Assembly: GCA_019722365.1 (NCBI GenBank)
Contig: JADFUC010001469.1
Span: 682,001-746,000 of the forward strand
From: Lithospermum erythrorhizon
Taxonomy: Eukaryota; Streptophyta; Magnoliopsida; Boraginales; Boraginaceae
Length of the DNA: 64,000 nucleotides
Direction of reading: 5' to 3'
Below the pieces are notes generated by a model that saw only the letters and a program-made list of their open reading frames with translations, searched no databases and had not been told where the DNA came from. Within the stretch, counting starts at the first letter, position 1, and each line of letters begins with the position of its first letter. Shown piece by piece: positions 25,201 through 36,104 of the stretch. Both the position numbers and the translations under genes were made by a program.

Positions 25201-25959
25201 TTTCATCTTTTTGTCCTTCTCTTTAAAATTTTCTTACTTTAAAATTCTTCAACTTCCCTGAAAGTCTATTCTCCATATGGAATTTTTTGACACAAGTTTT
25301 CAACTTAAGGAAGTCTACTAAAACATCAAAGTAGAAATGCTTTGTTGTTCTCCATAGCAATTTCTTTGCATTTTTTTCATTTAATTTTCTTTTTTAATTT
25401 TATTTTGTTGTTGTTTTTTTTTCTTGTTGTGTTCAGATTACTATATGCTTGTATGTGTAATTTCCATAACAAGTTCGTTTTATTTTTCTTGTTTGTTTTT
25501 TTTTTTTGTTTTTTTGGTTGGGGGTTATTTAAATGGCCCTGTAGAAAGATTCAATTTTAGTATTTAAACTATCTTAAATTTGACATAATTTGGGTATTTT
25601 TAGGTATATAGTGTTTGAAGGTTCAATTTGTCAATAATTTGATATTTCATTACAATAATTACATGGTTGTAAATGTTGGAAATTGATGTTTTATTTTGTC
25701 GTTGTTGTTGAACTTGGGTATTATCTGATGAACCTTTAGAAAAGTGCTTGCTTTTTACTTTGCTACTTATCTGGGACTATCTTGTTTGTCCCCAGAATTG
25801 TTATATTTTTTCTAATTTCGGGTATGGTTAAAGTGAAGTTAAGTAGTAGGGGGCCAAGTTGAAATGTTTAGATGATGTGCGGAAGATTAGCAGTGCCAGC
25901 AATCACGAGCAATACTCGAGATACGAGCTAAGAAGAAATTTCTATATGATTTGGAGTTA

Positions 25960-26430
25960 ACAAACATATAAGGAAATGCAGAGCGTTATTTTTGGTTGGT
26001 GACGAAAGGGGAGCTAGAGACCCGAAATTGTGCCCCTGGAATGAAGGCTATGGTCTTTACCATAGGAGGTAAACGTTTCTCTTTGGGCCTGTTGAGTTCG
26101 CTTTGTTGATTGGGCTAAAATTTGGAAGTTGGCCTATTGATAAAGATAATTCGGGGAGTCGATTTAGGCATTTACTTGGTGAAGGGAATGTGAAGTGGAG
26201 TAGTGTTCTGTGAGTTATCGAGCGAAGGTGGCGGTAGACCCGAGCAGTGTTAGCCTCAGATCCACTTGAGAAGCTTTGTGTAGTGTCACATTGCCTTGTA
26301 TTTGTTTTGGAGGTGAAAAATGTGGTTTATGAGCAGGTTATTATGTTGGCCGACGACCAGGAGTTTTCTGTTGATTCTTATCATAGGAAAGGCTTTATAT
26401 ATGAGCAATGAAAGTAAGGGATTGAGCTCA
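25960..26430 (+). pseudogene. DUF1985-like relic carried inside the MULE
   Basis: One plus-strand frame gives 'EFALLIGLKFGSWPIDKDNS', 'RFRHLLGEGNVKWSSVL', a stop, 'VIERRWR', a stop, then 'ASDPLEKLCVVSHCLVFVLE' and 'VIMLADDQEFSVDSYHRKGF'. Upstream in a shifted frame 'FTIGGKRFSLG' precedes it. The order (RFSLxEFALxxGL, then an 'L.KL.LV.F.E..L' helix, then a 'DD.EFF..YPWG'-like line) resembles plant DUF1985 proteins, which are often carried with Ulp1-type proteases inside MULEs. At least two stops and a frameshift are present, so it is dead. No protease domain was recognised nearby. The family call is by eye only. Confidence 0.5.
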
Positions 26431-26449
26431 TATGTGGAAGACAATCCCA

Positions 26450-27560
26450 ACGAAGAAAAATAAGGCACATTTTAAGATTACTACATTCTACTAACATGGC
26501 GTCTGGCTTTGGGTTCTAGAATGCCGCCAACCGGCTTATTAAATCGCTTTTGGCTAAAGATTGGTAATAGTTATCACGAGATACTAAGATGGCATCTGTA
26601 ACCTTATTAGCGATTTGAAGGAGGAGAGCAAAGAAGAGGGAGAAGCTGACACGATCATATATGGCCGAAGATGTAAGGACACATGTAATATATTTCCATA
26701 CAATGCATCCGAAAATTCTTGCAAACAACATTTCTCGATAGAAGAATGATTAATTGAAATGAATACTAAATGCGTCACGCGATTACATGATGGGATTTCT
26801 CGAAAAACCATGATGATATGGTCATTTTTTGTGGCAGCGACACCAAATGCTAAATGGTAGATCTGATTGTTTCTATCCATGGCGGTCGCAATAAACAACT
26901 TACCTTTGTAGCGGCCCTTCAAATATTTCGCGTCGGCGGCAATTCTTGGCGGCCGCTGCATGTCGAGGAATCCTCGATAGATGGCCACCCCAATGGCAAA
27001 GCACGCCGCTAAGTAATTATTTAAATGGTTGATATAGTATATGTTCGGGATTTGCTTTTCTCGAAATGACATAAATAAGGAGGTATCCTGCAAAATGATG
27101 ATTCAGGCGTCCCATGAGCTATATGATTATCTCCCACTTGCCTTCCAGTATAACCACTTTCCACGCCATATTTGCTTTTTAGCATCTGCTTGCATATACG
27201 CGGTATCGTTTTTCATCGTTCTTAATCATGTGGAATGGTTGTAGTAGCACCTCGTTTAACTTTGTCTCGGATCAATTTGAGGCGACGCCAGTTCTTTTCA
27301 TACGAGGTGAATAACCCATCCACTGATAAGATCTTTGATAATGTACCGCTTGACCTCCGTTTGCAATTTTTTATCAACACGTACGCGTGAACCTTTTTGG
27401 GTCTAAATGTGTGGCGCTTTAAATTCACGCGGTTTGCCTTGGTACGCAGCGTCTTGGCAGTATCAATTAGGCCTTGGACTGCTTATCTATTGATTTGAAA
27501 TCTTAAATTTACATGGACATTAGTGGACCGTGCATCTGATGAGACAATCTTCTTCCACTT
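26450..27560 (-). pseudogene. MURA/MULE transposase relic
   Basis: On the minus strand the segment 'PPRIAADAKYLKGRYKGKLF' followed by 'IATAMDRNNQIYHLAFGVAA' (about 26836-26955) is the start of the MULE transposase DDE domain, where the first catalytic Asp lies in 'AADAKYLKGRYKG'. It continues, with frameshifts, to 'LVFISINHSSIEK' (ancestrally a 'SDRH.SI' motif). Upstream (27222-27428), 'FRPKKVHAYVLIKN' and 'NWRRLKLIRDKV' resemble the region linking the MuDR DNA-binding part to the transposase. Several frameshifts and altered catalytic surroundings make it non-functional. Confidence 0.78.
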
Positions 27561-27841
27561 GTAGTGCACATCTGCACTTCTTTTAGTAGCTAGGGTACAA
27601 ATCATTAGTAAACTTCGCAATGCATCGATATACATCAGTATACATCAATATACATACATGTTTGTATGTGTATTTGATACCATTCGATTGTATTGTTGTT
27701 TACGGATGTATAATAGTTTACCTTTACGGATTGGGTATTTTCGCTTCGGCGGAGACACTTATTTCACTTGGTATCGGCGGAAGATTGTATATTCTTCAAC
27801 ACATTGGAGGATTATCAGCGCCGGAGGCATAGATCCTTTCA

Positions 27842-28321
27842 TTACTGCTTGAAGATTAAAAGCGACATGAAGCGGATGCTGATTCGGGAATACGCCGAAA
27901 ATAGATTGAACTTCAGCGGCATGTTCAAATGGATCACGACGTACGTACCCATCATCCTCGTCATCATAGTCATAATCGAAGGGGCCACGGCGTCGAACCC
28001 GTCGTAGAAGCCGTCATCGTTGTCCTCGTTATTACTATCATGTTCTTCCATAACATCATCAACTTTCAAACCATCAATAGGATTTGTCAATTTAATGTCA
28101 TCCAAAAGCGTAACCCATCTCGCTTTGATCATCAACCTTGATGTCTCAAAAGAATGTTGTGCTTTTATAGGCTTGTTAACAGCATTTAGCACAAAGTGAG
28201 GAGTCGTGAGAACTTCGTGTACTCGGTTTGGCAGTAGCAACAGCACCGTTAGGGGGAGTGAGGGACTTCGATTTTGATGATGTGCTAATGCATAAAGGAA
28301 CCACAAAATCTCATTTGGCAT
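27842..28321 (-). pseudogene. Probable N-terminal part of the MULE protein, acidic, unrecognised
   Basis: The minus strand is open here for about 159 codons and includes an acidic run ('DSNNEDNDDGFYDGFD'). In a neighbouring frame, 'DYDYDDEDDGYVRRDPFEHA' and 'MKGSMPPALIILQCVEEYTI' can be read. Acidic stretches of this kind are common at the N-termini of plant MuDR proteins. I cannot name a domain, and frameshifts are likely. Confidence 0.35.
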
Positions 28322-28460
28322 TCAACTCGATAAATGTAGAAATATATGTACTTCCAACAATCTTAAATCCGCATTTTTTTCAGTCCGTTATAATTAATTG
28401 GGACAAGCAAACCTGCAAAATGGCATGATGCATATTAAATAGTATATTCCAAAGTCCACT

Positions 28461-28520
28461 GGTGTATTTTAGTATATATTGGTGTATTGCAGTATATATT
28501 GGTGTATTTCAGTGTATAAT
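28461..28520. repeat. Three 20-bp tandem units inside the MULE
   Basis: Units begin at 28461, 28481 and 28501, with consensus ggtgtattkcagtatatatt. Related but inverted 'tatacatcagtatacatcaa' units occur at about 27620-27650. Confidence 0.85.
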
Positions 28521-28975
28521 GATGACTACAACAATTAATGGTGTATAATTCAATGAGAAAAACATGAATGTTCCAGATCTAATAGATTAATTGAACCAAA
28601 AGGAAGTCAACCAAAAAATGTCAAGAAACCAAAAAAGTCAAACGAAAAAAGTCAACAAAATTACAGCTGTCCAGAATTTGCTTACATCATTGAGGAACAT
28701 GCGTTTTTTAATGGAGGGAAGAAGCGAGCCGCTTTAGAAATTTGAGGAGGATCGAGGAGGGAGCGGGGCCGCCTAAGGTTGGGGGAGGAGGAGATGAAGG
28801 AAAGAAAGTGAAAATAGAGAGGGAGAACATGTGGAGGGAAATAATGAGAGAATGAAGATGGTGAAAATTTAATGGGGGTATTTTTGACTTATCACAGAGA
28901 GTTATGTTATTTTATTAAAAAAAATGTTATTTTTACAACATTTTCCATTGATCATGTTATTCTACCAAGTTTCTC

Positions 28976-30238
28976 TGAACACTCATTCATGACTTTTTTG
29001 AACACTCATTCATGACTTTTGTTGCGTCAACATGCATTAGGTGTTGACCTCTACCGCAACTTGATTGTCTGTTGCATTGAGTAATTTGTCTTTCACTTAC
29101 GGTGATAAAGATTGTATAATTTTGAATTTTGATTTTTTGTGAAATCGAGAGCTTTTGTCGTAGATATTTTTATTGTGTTATATAATATTTTTGTAAGAAA
29201 ATATTCACGATTGAAGTTTAATTATAAAAAATCGAAATTAGTAGATAATTTTTTTTTTAGAAATGGAAGGGGTATTATTATTTCGTTGCTTGATGTTACG
29301 TTTCCCAATTTCATTAGATTCTTTTGGATGTATAACAACAAACCACATGCTGCATTTTTTTGTTAGGACAGGGAACTAGCCCTTCTTCAATCAAACTCTT
29401 GCTTTATTATTGTCAAATAGGGTCTTCTTTGAAGGCAATGACTTATGTGGGTTTTGTTCATGTCCTTAACACTAATATGGTGTTAATTTATGCTTCAATT
29501 TTTCTTAAATATTGATAGAATTGATCGTTAGGGGAGAGTTGATCGGGAGTTTGACCGTCGTTGATCGAAAGTGATGGCGTTATTGCGTCAGCGTAAAAAT
29601 TACGTAAATGTAGGAATACGTTTGGCGATACATATAGAAATATGCCGAATTTACCAGCGTTGAAACTATATTTGTAATCGTTTTGTTTATAAATTTCATT
29701 AGAGTACATTTATATATGCGTGTATTAAAAGCTTTAAAAATTAAAAAGAAAAAATTAGCAGCAGTTAACGTCGTAAATATGTTAGCTCAAGTAAAGAACC
29801 GACTTATGTTACTAAAGAAAATGTTTGGTGACGTTTACTAAATAGATGACATTCGTTAGAATGAATTTTCGTGAAATATTGTGGGAGGTTTTTTAATTAG
29901 TTTAATTATTAAATGTACAATTACTTAATAACCAAAATCGAACTTCTTTTTAATACACTAATTAGTTAAGTTTTCTTGTGTTTATGATTATGTGTATTCA
30001 TTAAATAATAATATCTCTATGTTGTACCAAATTCAATGAATAGAATATCAATGTTATACCAGTAGTGACTAGCTAATTGTTGTTTCTTAAATAGAGAAAC
30101 AAAATTGGCTTGTGATAATTTTCTTCATCATCACAACACTGGAAAATTTTGGGAGATTGTTCACCAGCTTCCACTGCGGCCTCGTCCACTTCCACCACCT
30201 CTGGAAAATCTTAATAAGGTCCATTTTAAGGAGATTGT
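28976..30238. other. Intergenic gap, MULE to RH7 stop
   Basis: Starts with two copies of a 22-23-bp unit 'tgaacactcattcatgactt' (28976-29021) directly at the MULE edge. The rest is AT-rich and contains no supported gene. The segment 30130-30238 repeats, at lower identity, the last exon of the helicase on the minus strand ('cagcttccactgcggcctcgtccacttccaccacctctggaaaat'), so it looks like a duplicated tail of that exon lying in the 3' UTR. Confidence 0.5.
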
Positions 30239-33200
30239 TCACCATCTTCCACCACGGCCTCGTTCACTTCCACCACCTCTGGAAAATCTACTATTACTGC
30301 CTCTGGAGAATCTACCACCGGAGGACCGACCATCTCTCCTGTTAGAGAAGCCACCACGACCACTGCTCCCGAACCTTGCATTTCTAGCCTGGTCCCTATC
30401 TTGCAAGTGTGGCAAAGTGTCAACCACCTTTAATGTAACACCGTCAGCATTGTCTTGAGCTTCACAATCACCATAGACAAAGGAGAAATTAGACAACATA
30501 ACAAACTTATTGAGAATAGCAGTTTTATGCATGGAAGACTTGCCAGAAACCTCAATTTTGACTTTACGTTATACATATGAATATTGCTTCAAAAGTGGGT
30601 TACTATTAGTTTGGAAAGAACTGCAAGTTGATTAAGATGAAGTGAGTATAATTCAACAATTGAAAAATCAGATCACATACCGGCAAGAAACATGTCCAAG
30701 TCTTCACTTGAAACATCAAAGACTGCCTCCTTCCCATCTTCAGTCAAAGAAAGGCCTTGAATTGACTCTACCTTATCTTCAGGTAAGAACCTTCTGAGAA
30801 CCCCAAATGCAAATCTACCATATCAAGAAATGAAACAGTGAGCCTCCTATACCCGTAAAGTAATTGGCCATCTTACTTTTTTGTACAGAGAACAACTAGA
30901 ATCCTACAGAGTAATCACCAGATCAACACAACTGTCAACCAATTGTTTAAGATCACAGAGCTAACTAACACATTGTACCCTAAATGTAAGGGGTTATATT
31001 AGTGTTAAAGTTGGGGATGGCTAGATGACTAATTTCCCCATAAATCAGGAGCTCCACCAGGGTACCAAAGCTATGCAGAATAGGCTAAAGAAGCTTTGTC
31101 TTAGTTGTGTGATTTATGAGATTTGGCAAGAGAGGAACAAAGGCATTTTTTATGATAAGAGTAGGGATCAAAATTCTGTTGTACATAGTTGTATATCTAC
31201 TATTAGGCATAGAGTTCATAGTTGGAATTTGGAAAGCCCCTAGGAACAGAACTAAATGGCAAATTTGTATAGATTGGGGGTTTTCTACAGATATGCTGGT
31301 TTAGCATTGAGGGAGGGGGGGTTACCCCCTTGAAGTTGTAATGCTTCTTCATTCAATAAATCCATAATTCAAAAAAAAAAACAGGCTTTTGTTAACCAAG
31401 TTCAAACTACTACTTATATTTAGGTATTAGATGGGAAGCTCACGATGGTGCATAAATGGGTCTTCCACACTCCAGAAGTACTGTGACATGATTCTCCAAA
31501 GAACTGAGAAGTGACCGGCGTTTAATTTCAGTGTAACCCTGTACAGTGACTATTGTGTTAATTTTGGACCAAATACTATAAATAATGAAAGGGTCGCGAA
31601 GCAGAACGTACAGCTGCTTTGGCTAATGCCTTCGCCAGCAGTTCAGCAGGAGATAAACCAGAGTTATTCAATAGCTCCTCAGCAGCAGCTTTGAAGGCAG
31701 GAATGACACTAAAAGATACCATGAATTAATATTATTAGATTTAAAACAAAAACCAATTACAACAACCAGTTATAAATTCTAACCAATCTTTAAAATTTAG
31801 AACAAAACAATTATTGCAAACCAACATGAACTTTTACCTATTAGAGACCTGAGTGATCATTTCAGCAGCATTGATGCCAGCAGCTTTAGCAATATCAGCT
31901 GGTTGTGGAGCAGATAAATGCTCAAATTTCACACCTGATTCTCTTTCTATCTTAGTAACATTGGCTCGTTTAGGATCATAAAGCATCACAGCCACACCAG
32001 TATTGCCTGCAGAAAGCAAAAACAGTAGTTACTCCACTGACTTCAAACATTCAGATGAAAGATTAACACTAACAGCAACTCACCTGCCCTCCCCGTCCGT
32101 CCAGATCGATGAATATATGCTTCAACATCACGGGGGGGCTCACACTACACCACCAATGTCAATCACTTGCATTAGCACTCTTATCTTTTGAGGGAGATTT
32201 AATGGACAGAAAAGTAACAAACCTGAATTATTAGCTGGACATTGTCAATGTCCAATCCACGAGCAGCTACGTTTGTAGCAACTAATATTGTGAACTTCCC
32301 AGATCTGAAGCCTTTTAGTGTTACCTGGAAAAGGAAGATAAATAAATTATATTAATGACTAGTTGGCTACCGAGCATAAACAATGAAGAAACTACATCAG
32401 TCCAGATATCTTAATATATATTCCTCGATTTACAAAGGGATGGAGTGGGGAAAGTAATGAAAGCAGCATGTTCAGAGAAACGGAAGAGAAAATTACAGCA
32501 AGATGGATCATTCTTGTTAACTCATTCTTTTGTTACATTATATTTCTCGTGTTCAGCAAGAACTTTCTACAGTATCACAATTTACCTCACGTGTAGCTTG
32601 TTGTATGTCACCATGCAAAGCACGGGCTCCAGGTAATAAGCCAGCCAATTCAGAAGCTGCATCCTTGGTTTCAGTGAAAATAATTGATTGACCCCCACTA
32701 CATCAGACAAAATGCAGGAGCCAGAGTTAAACAAAATCTCCATCCAAAGAGTATTGCTCAAGTTGGTACATTAAAAACAAAAAGGTATTTCTCATATTAG
32801 GAAATTAGAAACGAACCTGCTATAACAACGAATAATATCAGGAATCAATTGGGGTCTGGCTTCCCTTGAGCATGGCATAACAATATGCCTCACACTTGCA
32901 CTAGCCTTCATTTTTTCATTCCCTACAAGGTCTGCAGTTTTCTTATCTTGTTTTAAGAACCTTCGGGAAATCGGGTTAGGCAGAAGATAGATTTGAGTAA
33001 ACAAAATGAATTGTTACCAGGGAAATGCCAAAGAAGTCTATTTAATTAGGAGTATTACTATTAGTGCAGCAACAATAAGAACCGATAAAATAAATGGTGT
33101 ACTCTAATCAAGAACTATGCCAAACTTAACCTAAATTAGTTGACACTAGTTATCCAGTGACTTTATAAATAGAACCTAGAGGTTAATTAACAAAACAAAT

Positions 33201-35347
33201 TAATAAGCGGAAATGCTGAAGAAACTCTATTTAATATGGAATACAAGTAGAGCAGGTAAAATAGATAGAATAAATGGAGAAGAGGGGAAGGGCAACATCA
33301 ACAAAGGACAAATACAAGTAATAAAACCCAGTTAACATACTTGCTTCACCCAATCTGGTAAAGTGGCACTGAAAAGAAGTGTTTGAACTTTGTTAGCATC
33401 TTCCACCTTGCCTGCACATTTAACGTACGACATTGGCATCAAATATCATAACCTGAGGTATCCAACCGAACTTATCATGCTCAAAACATGCACTAAGATC
33501 AACAAAATTTTCTGGTTTTCTTTGATATATACTGAATTAAATACTCTGATGCAATTAATAATTTAATTGTGATCAGGTAGATACCTAGAATGAGTTCAAC
33601 ATCTTCAACAAACCCCATTCTTAACATTTCATCAGCTTCGTCAAGAACACGAAACTTTAATGAGCTGAAATCAATATTTCCCCTCTCAATGTGATCCTGA
33701 AAAATAAATGACAAGACTTGAAATTTCCAAAACAAAACAAAAAAATGTAACATGGACCGTCATAATTACCTAGATAGTAATTAATACAAAAGGAACTAGC
33801 CTGCTAAAAATCAATGAATCTCCTACCTTAATGCGTCCAGGAGTGCCAATTATGATGTCTACTCCTCTCTTTAAATCCGAAAATTGTGGCTGGTATGGAG
33901 CCCCCCCGTACAGACAGCATGAAGACAGTCCAACAGATCCACCATAGAATTCAAAGTCCGCATTGACCTGCATTAAAAAGTGAAGTAAAGTTAAAATGTG
34001 GAGATAACCTCGGAGGTATGCGATGAACATGATTTGAATTTCTTGGAATATGGTTCTTTGACTATTACCTGTTTGGCCAACTCTCTTGTAGGTAAGAGCA
34101 CAAGAACACTAGGTGCCCTTCCATATCCAGTCTTTCGTGATTCCTGGGCAGGTCCATTGGTTATTGATTCCAATATAGGCAACACAAACGCTAATGTTTT
34201 ACCCTGCAAATAATACAAAACATATAGCAGAAAAAATTCAAGTTAGCTTATTACACGAAAAACTATCAGCAACTAACTAATGGGTGCACATTAGAAATCT
34301 TTGAGCATTAAAGTATGTTAATTCATCAACTTGGACTATGATAGCTGACCTATGTAACAACTATATCAAACATGACCCGTAGTTACAACTATAAGCAGTC
34401 TAATAACTAAAATAATCTAGTACTCACTCCATCCCATGAAGCTTGTTTACTTTCATTCTTTTTTCATTTACCATAACTTGTCCCGTTTGACCAATTTTAA
34501 CATGACTTTCTAGGAAATAGTTCAAATTATACTAGTATTTAAATGTTTATCTCTTAAATTTTCGAAAAGAGCCAAAACTAGACAATGTTCACGGGCGGGA
34601 TGGAGGGGGTACAACATCAAATCCATCATCGCTACAAAACATTAACCCAATACTCCCTAGCAAACAATCTACTTAGCTCCATTGAAAGAAACACACACTA
34701 AAGCTTCTCCTTTTTTCATCTTAGATCACATCAAAGGCTTGCAATGATTTCACAACGCTTTCTTTCTTCTAAAAATACTCACACAAACTCATATCCATTG
34801 GCATTAAAGACGATAAACATATACTAACTTCAAATTCACACCAATAAAACAATAAAATCGGATACATATTCAACAATACACTCGAAAATCGAAGAATTCC
34901 ATAAACAATAACCTGCCCGGTACGAGCACGTCCAACCAAATCATCCCCATCCAAAATCATATCAAAAGTCATCGCCTGAATCGGAAACAACGATTCGATC
35001 CCTTTCGATTTCAACGCCTCTCTCAACTCCTTCGATATCCTAAACCTGGATACCGCATTCTCCTTCTCCCCCTCCCCCTCCCTCGCAACGTCATCACTTA
35101 ATTTCACCTTCTTTTTCTTAAACAAATCAGTTGCTTCAACAAGCTCAGAACTATTATCACTAATATCATTATCATCATCGACTTTTCTCTTCTTCAAAAT
35201 TAATTTGTCCTTTTTTGACTTTTTGTCCTTTTTTGACTTTTTGTCTGATTTTGACTTATTATCAATTGAATTAAAGTCAACGTCAACCATCTCACAGTCA
35301 ATCTTCTTCTTCATCTTCCTCTTATCTGATATATCTACTGAAGGCAT
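30239..35347 (-). CDS. RH7: DEAD-box ATP-dependent RNA helicase 7 (Gu/DDX21 type)
   Basis: Nucleolar and nuclear RNA helicase and chaperone of the RH7/PRH75 type. Fourteen exons (high to low): 35347-34913, 34203-34069, 33967-33827, 33696-33585, 33411-33341, 32971-32817, 32697-32586, 32324-32223, 32144-32084, 32006-31838, 31708-31612, 31538-31444, 30814-30681, 30459-30239. They join in frame to 679 codons plus stop, close to the Arabidopsis length. Order: a Lys/Asp-rich N-terminus; Q-motif 'FPIQAMTFD'; motif I 'ARTGQGKT' (141-148); 'PTRELAKQ'; 'GTPGRI'; DEAD at 256-259; SAT at 289-291; '[12 protein letters not shown]'; 'HRSGRTGR' at 433-440; a GUCT domain (about residues 500-600); and a C-terminal RGG/SRGG tail ending GGRW. 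All junctions are GT/AG except the acceptor of exon 6 (CG at 32973-32972). The gene is divergent from RAR1, with about 0.75 kb between start codons. Confidence 0.95.
30985..31381 (+). mobile_element. 5'-truncated LINE (L1-type) tail in an RH7 intron
   Basis: In antisense to the helicase, the intron 30815-31443 contains a plus-strand frame with '[20 protein letters not shown]' and '[12 protein letters not shown]', the typical C-terminus of plant LINE reverse transcriptases (the zf-RVT end, 'a.vy.iW.ERN.R.F'). It is followed by a short 3' UTR with AATAAA at 31355-31360 and a poly-A run at 31371-31381. The 5' boundary is unclear and I could not define a target duplication. Confidence 0.8.
34423..34609. 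mobile_element. Stowaway-like MITE in RH7 intron 1
   Basis: About 187 bp flanked by TA on both sides. The left end is 'ctcactccatcccatgaa' and the reverse complement of the right end is 'ccccctccatcccgcccgtg'. These share the CTCCATCCC core typical of plant Stowaway or mariner-type small elements. Confidence 0.65.
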
Positions 35348-36104
35348 AATAAAATAAATTAATATATTTATATAAATATAAATTAATGAAATTATTTGTA
35401 TGTATATGAAGGTGGAAAAAGGGGAAATGTACAATGTTTATTGCGCCTGGTACAATATGATGTTGCAGAATAACGCGGGAGAAGGAGGCGCGAAGTTTAG
35501 GGTTTGAGTATTTATATGATGCGGCTGGTACAATATATGTAGCTCGGGGTACAATTAGATTTTTTTGGCAATGGTAACAAGATATTTTAATACGTCGGGA
35601 ACCACCTCGGCCCAAAGTTCCTCGTCAAAAATAAATTCATCATACCCTATATTAATCAAATTCAAATATATTATTGAATTCATGTCATGATATTATTGAT
35701 ATTTTATAATTTTGTTTATATATTTCCTAATTTGGGAGTATATCCCATTCAAAATCGAATTTTTATTTTATATATTGTGAAAGGTTAGAACTCATTATTG
35801 ACCCGAAACACATATTTTCGTGTTGTCATCTTCCTAATACCATCAAGCCTGTCCTTTTAACATTCGACAATCATGGACCAAGTGTACAACGACTTCTAAA
35901 CATTCAGGACCAAATTATAAATTACCAAACATTTGTGACCAAACCTAGCATTTCCAAAACTTTATTCCCAAATCACAATTATCTAAAAAACCTAGTCCAC
36001 TTTTAGGTTATTCAACAAACAATCAACCAATATTAAGTAGTCAAAATACCAAGTGTAGCAAAAAAACCCAATAGTTCTCTTAGAAATAAAGCAATTATCG
36101 AAAT
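35348..36104. promoter_or_regulatory. Shared divergent upstream region of RH7 and RAR1
   Basis: 757 bp separates the two start codons on opposite strands, so promoters and 5' UTRs of both genes must lie here. It is AT-rich, with a slightly GC-richer patch at about 35470-35620. I see no element strong enough to name. Confidence 0.5.

Larger units (their letters stand above)
25050..28975 (-). mobile_element. Mutator-like element (MULE) with inverted ends
   Basis: The left end (25050 onward) reads 'gagaaatttggtaagcaatc', then 'ggaaaatgttacaaaaataa', a T-run, 'ataaaataacacaccctccg' and 'gtgaaaaatcaaaa'. The reverse complement of the right end (from 28975 back) reads 'gagaaacttggta', then 'ggaaaatgttgtaaaaataa', a T-run, 'ataaaataacataactctct' and 'gtgataagtcaaaa'. 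That makes long, imperfect terminal inverted repeats of at least about 120 bp, typical of MULEs. Inside are a MURA transposase relic on the minus strand and another gene relic on the plus strand. I could not identify a clean 9-bp target duplication. Confidence 0.82.

Noticed and set aside
30105..30458. Pro-rich plus-strand open frame over the RH7 3' end
   Set aside because: It is the antisense shadow of the Gly/Arg-rich RH7 tail; GGX repeats on one strand give Pro-rich frames on the other.
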